From Pelagadaptatus aseana (GTDB taxonomy: Bacteria > Pseudomonadota > Gammaproteobacteria > Pseudomonadales > Cellvibrionaceae): DNA of 64,000 bases. Under the pieces are notes generated by a model. The model saw only the letters and a program-made list of their open reading frames with translations, had not been told where the DNA came from and ran no database searches. The number at the start of each line of letters is the position of its first letter. Position 1 is the first letter of the stretch. The DNA lies in NCBI GenBank assembly GCA_040365065.1, contig BAABNI010000006.1, positions 1 to 64,000 of the forward strand, written 5' to 3'. This document shows positions 61,575-64,000 of this stretch, in pieces. Both the position numbers and the translations under genes were made by a program.

Positions 61575-63077
61575 ATGGATCAGTCTTATGGCAGCGCCTT
61601 TACCAAGAACTTTCTTGGGCCAGCTCCCGGCTGGTATAAAAAGGCCATTCTGGCTTTTTTGGTCATCAATCCCATCCTGCTTTACACCGTCGGTCCATTT
61701 GTAACCGGCTGGGTATTGATCGCAGAGTTTATTTTCACTCTGGCAATGGCACTGAAATGCTACCCTTTACAACCTGGCGGCCTGCTGGCCATTGAGGCTG
61801 TTATTCTTGGAATGACCTCTTCCGAGTCTGTTTTTCATGAAGTGGAAGCCAATATTGAAGTAATTCTGTTACTGGTCTTTATGGTAGCCGGCATCTTCTT
61901 CATGAAAAACCTGCTTTTGTATGTCTTTACCAAGATTCTGATTGGTATACGTTCAAAGTCCATGTTGTCACTGCTGTTCTGTTTGGTTTCGGCTGTTTTG
62001 TCCGCCTTCCTGGATGCTTTAACCGTAACGGCTGTACTGATTAGCGTGTTTGTTGGTTTCTATACCGTTTACCACAAGGTCGCCTCTGGTAAAAAACAGC
62101 ACCATGATCACGATCACGGCAACGACTCGGAAGTTATCGAATACCACCGCGAAGATCTCGATGGCTTTCGTAAATTTCTGCGCAGTCTGGTGATGCACGG
62201 CGCCGTGGGTACAGCACTGGGGGGTGTTTGTACTCTGGTTGGTGAACCACAGAACCTGTTGATCGCTGAAAAAGCGGGCTGGGACTTTATTGAATTCTTT
62301 ATGCGTATGGCCCCTATTACCATGCCCGTACTGGTGGCAGGACTGGTCACCTGCCTGGCACTGGAAAAATTCAAATGGTTTGGTTACGGAGCTGAATTAC
62401 CTGAGTCTGTTCGCAAGGTTCTGGTTCAGTTTGCCGAAAAACAGGATCAGAAGCGCACCAAGCGTGAAACCATGCAATTGGCCGTTCAGGCACTCACCGC
62501 GGTTTTACTGGTATTTTCCCTGGCCTTCCATGTGGCACCGGTTGGCCTTGTTGGCCTGATGATCATCGTTATCCAGACCGCCTTTAATGGCGTTGTCGAG
62601 GAGCATCAGATTGGTCATGCCTTCGAGGAGGCCCTGCCGTTCACGGCATTGCTGGTAGTCTTTTTTGCAATCGTTGCAGTAATCCACGATCAACATCTGT
62701 TCAATCCGATCATCGTGGCTGTATTGGCAATGGAAGAAAGCATTCAGCCCGCCATGTTCTTTGTTGCCAATGGCGTATTGTCCATGATCAGTGACAACGT
62801 ATTTGTCGCAACCGTGTACATCAATGAGGTGAAAGCCGCTCTGGATGCGGGTGACATCACTCGCGATCACTTTGAAAAGCTGGCCATCGCAATCAACACA
62901 GGCACCAACCTGCCAAGTGTGGCAACCCCTAACGGTCAGGCTGCTTTTCTGTTCCTGCTGACCTCCGCACTGGCCCCACTGATTCGCCTCTCATATGGCA
63001 CTATGGTGGTTATGGCACTGCCCTACACCATCGTTTTAAGCGCTGTGGGCGTCTACTTTGTAAGCACGACACTCTGA
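61575..63077 (+). CDS. nhaB: Sodium/proton antiporter NhaB
   Basis: 500 residues, about twelve membrane helices. NFLGPAPGWYKKAILAFLVINP, CLVSAVLSAFLDALTVTAVLISV, GTALGGVCTLVGEPQNLLIA and INTGTNLPSVATPNGQAAFLFLL are the NhaB pattern. Exchanges two sodium for three protons, useful in a marine or alkaline setting. AAGGA precedes the ATG. A His-rich loop (HHDHDHGNDS) at about residues 176-185 is a mild oddity. Confidence 0.95.
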   Translation: MDQSYGSAFTKNFLGPAPGWYKKAILAFLVINPILLYTVGPFVTGWVLIAEFIFTLAMALKCYPLQPGGLLAIEAVILGMTSSESVFHEVEANIEVILLLVFMVAGIFFMKNLLLYVFTKILIGIRSKSMLSLLFCLVSAVLSAFLDALTVTAVLISVFVGFYTVYHKVASGKKQHHDHDHGNDSEVIEYHREDLDGFRKFLRSLVMHGAVGTALGGVCTLVGEPQNLLIAEKAGWDFIEFFMRMAPITMPVLVAGLVTCLALEKFKWFGYGAELPESVRKVLVQFAEKQDQKRTKRETMQLAVQALTAVLLVFSLAFHVAPVGLVGLMIIVIQTAFNGVVEEHQIGHAFEEALPFTALLVVFFAIVAVIHDQHLFNPIIVAVLAMEESIQPAMFFVANGVLSMISDNVFVATVYINEVKAALDAGDITRDHFEKLAIAINTGTNLPSVATPNGQAAFLFLLTSALAPLIRLSYGTMVVMALPYTIVLSAVGVYFVSTTL

Positions 63078-63095
63078 TACCAACTGCTTAGAAAC

Positions 63096-63125
63096 AAAAA
63101 AGCCCCGAACTCCGGGGCTTTTTTA
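63096..63125 (+). terminator. Terminator of nhaB
   Basis: AAAAAAGCCCCG, loop AACT, CCGGGGCTTTTTT, about 20 bases after the stop. Confidence 0.9.
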
Positions 63126-63201
63126 GTCTCACACTCTGCTTTGCTGCGGCTGCAGTAAAGCCTAAGCGGCTCTTCTTTAACCTGATTTTACAGCGATTTA
63201 T

Positions 63202-63927
63202 CTAGTCAGCTGACCAGAGACAACTGCCACCAGATGCCTTATCCAGTGATGCCAGTTTGTTGTTGTGCAGTTCAACTTCTTCGGCAGTCGCTGTAACGAC
63301 CTTTAACGCGGGTCTGCTAACATTCAACCGCTGAACAAGCCCTCCAGCAGAACCGGCATCGGCCTCACTCTCATCATCACTATCACCTGCCAGCAACAAA
63401 TTGCGCTGACCGCCAGTCATATACAGGTAAACGTCGGCGAGAATCTCGGCATCGAGCAATGCCCCGTGCAAATCACGCTGGGAGTTATCTACCCCGTAGT
63501 GTTTACACAAGGCATCCAGATTATTTTTCTGGCCAGGCCTTTTTTGCCGGGCCATAACCAGAGTATCAACAACACCACAGTAGTTCTCTATGGGTTGAAA
63601 GTCCGAAGCCCCCAACAGGTTGAATTCATGATTGATAAATCCAACATCAAAGGGAGCATTGTGGATGACCAACTCGGCGCCGTTGACAAAATCCAGGAAT
63701 TCCCGGGCAATTTGGCTAAAAACAGGTTTGTCGGCCAAAAACTCATTACTGATACCGTGAACCGCAATGGCACCTTCATCCACTTCACGTTGTGGCTGAA
63801 TATACTGATGATAGTGACGACCGGTCAGTTTGCGATTAACCAGTTCTACACAACCGATTTCAATGATACGGTGCCCCTGCGAAGGCTCCAGACCTGTGGT
63901 TTCTGTATCGAGTACAATCTGTCGCAT
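63202..63927 (-). CDS. dnaQ: DNA polymerase III epsilon subunit
   Basis: 241 residues, the 3'-5' proofreading exonuclease. VLDTETTGLE (D7, E9; Exo I), HNAPFDVGFINHEF (Exo II) and HGALLDAEILADVYL (Exo III, His and Asp). The C-terminal tail that binds the alpha subunit follows. Ten bases separate it from the rnhA stop upstream on the same strand, so the two are an operon here; in E. coli they are divergent. Confidence 0.95.
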   Translation of the reverse strand: MRQIVLDTETTGLEPSQGHRIIEIGCVELVNRKLTGRHYHQYIQPQREVDEGAIAVHGISNEFLADKPVFSQIAREFLDFVNGAELVIHNAPFDVGFINHEFNLLGASDFQPIENYCGVVDTLVMARQKRPGQKNNLDALCKHYGVDNSQRDLHGALLDAEILADVYLYMTGGQRNLLLAGDSDDESEADAGSAGGLVQRLNVSRPALKVVTATAEEVELHNNKLASLDKASGGSCLWSAD

Positions 63928-63937
63928 AAATCTCTAC

Positions 63938-64000
63938 TTAAATCTTTTCAATGCCTTGATTGGCCAACGTATCGGCAATCTCGTTCTCTCTGTGACCGGA
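63938..64000 (-). CDS. rnhA: Ribonuclease HI, C-terminal end only
   Basis: The last 20 codons, open at the right edge. SGHRENEIADTLANQGIEKI matches the C-terminal GHxENExAD segment of RNase HI. The pairing rnhA-dnaQ is widespread and supports the call. Confidence 0.8.
   Translation of the reverse strand, partial: SGHRENEIADTLANQGIEKI

Overview
The window is a stretch of a gammaproteobacterial chromosome, close to half G+C by eye. The gene orders resemble Pseudomonas and its marine relatives: pabB / thrH / cysH / thioredoxin-like / cysB; a BI-1 gene followed by tusDCB; yceD-rpmF-plsX-fabD-fabG-acpP-fabF-pabC-mltG-tmk with no fabH; cysI followed by a DUF934 gene; and fimL-nudC near sohB, nhaB and dnaQ-rnhA. 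The comparisons come from memory, not a search, so the genus cannot be named. I see no rRNA, insertion sequence, prophage, integron or CRISPR array. About 75 genes, three tRNAs and a set of hairpin terminators fill almost all of the sequence.

Left part (1-8650), the most accessory-looking: a compact lipid/envelope cassette (phospholipase D-like protein cut by the window edge, small lipase, acyltransferase-3 membrane protein); an HTH regulator convergent with a YiaA-PspA operon; an orphan terminator that may mark a small RNA; an SdiA-regulated-like protein, a serine hydrolase and a Bax-inhibitor-1 protein.

8700-24000: sulfur and housekeeping. TusDCB (2-thiouridine sulfur relay, no tusE beside it), YjbQ, RraA, an alpha/beta-hydrolase homologue lacking its nucleophile, PabB, ThrH, an Fe-S APS reductase with a small CKKC protein, CysB divergent from a TauE/SafE exporter, a 5'-nucleotidase, an alanine/sodium symporter, a D-cysteine desulfhydrase-like enzyme, an orphan YajC, a short AraC-type protein, Bcp and malate dehydrogenase.

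24200-36020: dUTPase, then tatD-pilZ-holB, an opposite-strand rluA wedged before tmk, then mltG, pabC, fabF, acpP, fabG, fabD, plsX, rpmF and yceD, all read leftward. This is the fatty-acid and phospholipid initiation cluster.

36300-42400: signalling. A REC-EAL protein, a chemoreceptor overlapping a separate NIT-like sensor gene, and a membrane GGDEF-EAL protein with a ruined GGDEF site, followed by a tRNA operon (Pro-Arg-His) with a strong promoter and its own terminator.

42600-64000: FolD, three RNA-modification genes (truC, rsuA, rsmC-like), a DnaJ-related protein, PpnP, a ClsB/YbhP pair, a hexapeptide acyltransferase, a nitronate monooxygenase, a MarR regulator with a perfect 22-bp palindrome upstream, a 38-residue membrane protein, sulfite reductase with its DUF934 partner, a CPA2 antiporter, AcuI-like oxidoreductase, SohB, NudC, FimL, NhaB, DnaQ and the 3' end of rnhA. 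Sulfur assimilation genes recur across the window (tus, cysH, cysB, tauE, dcyD-like, cysI). TTG start codons are unusually common, including in fabF, tmk, rraA and sohB.
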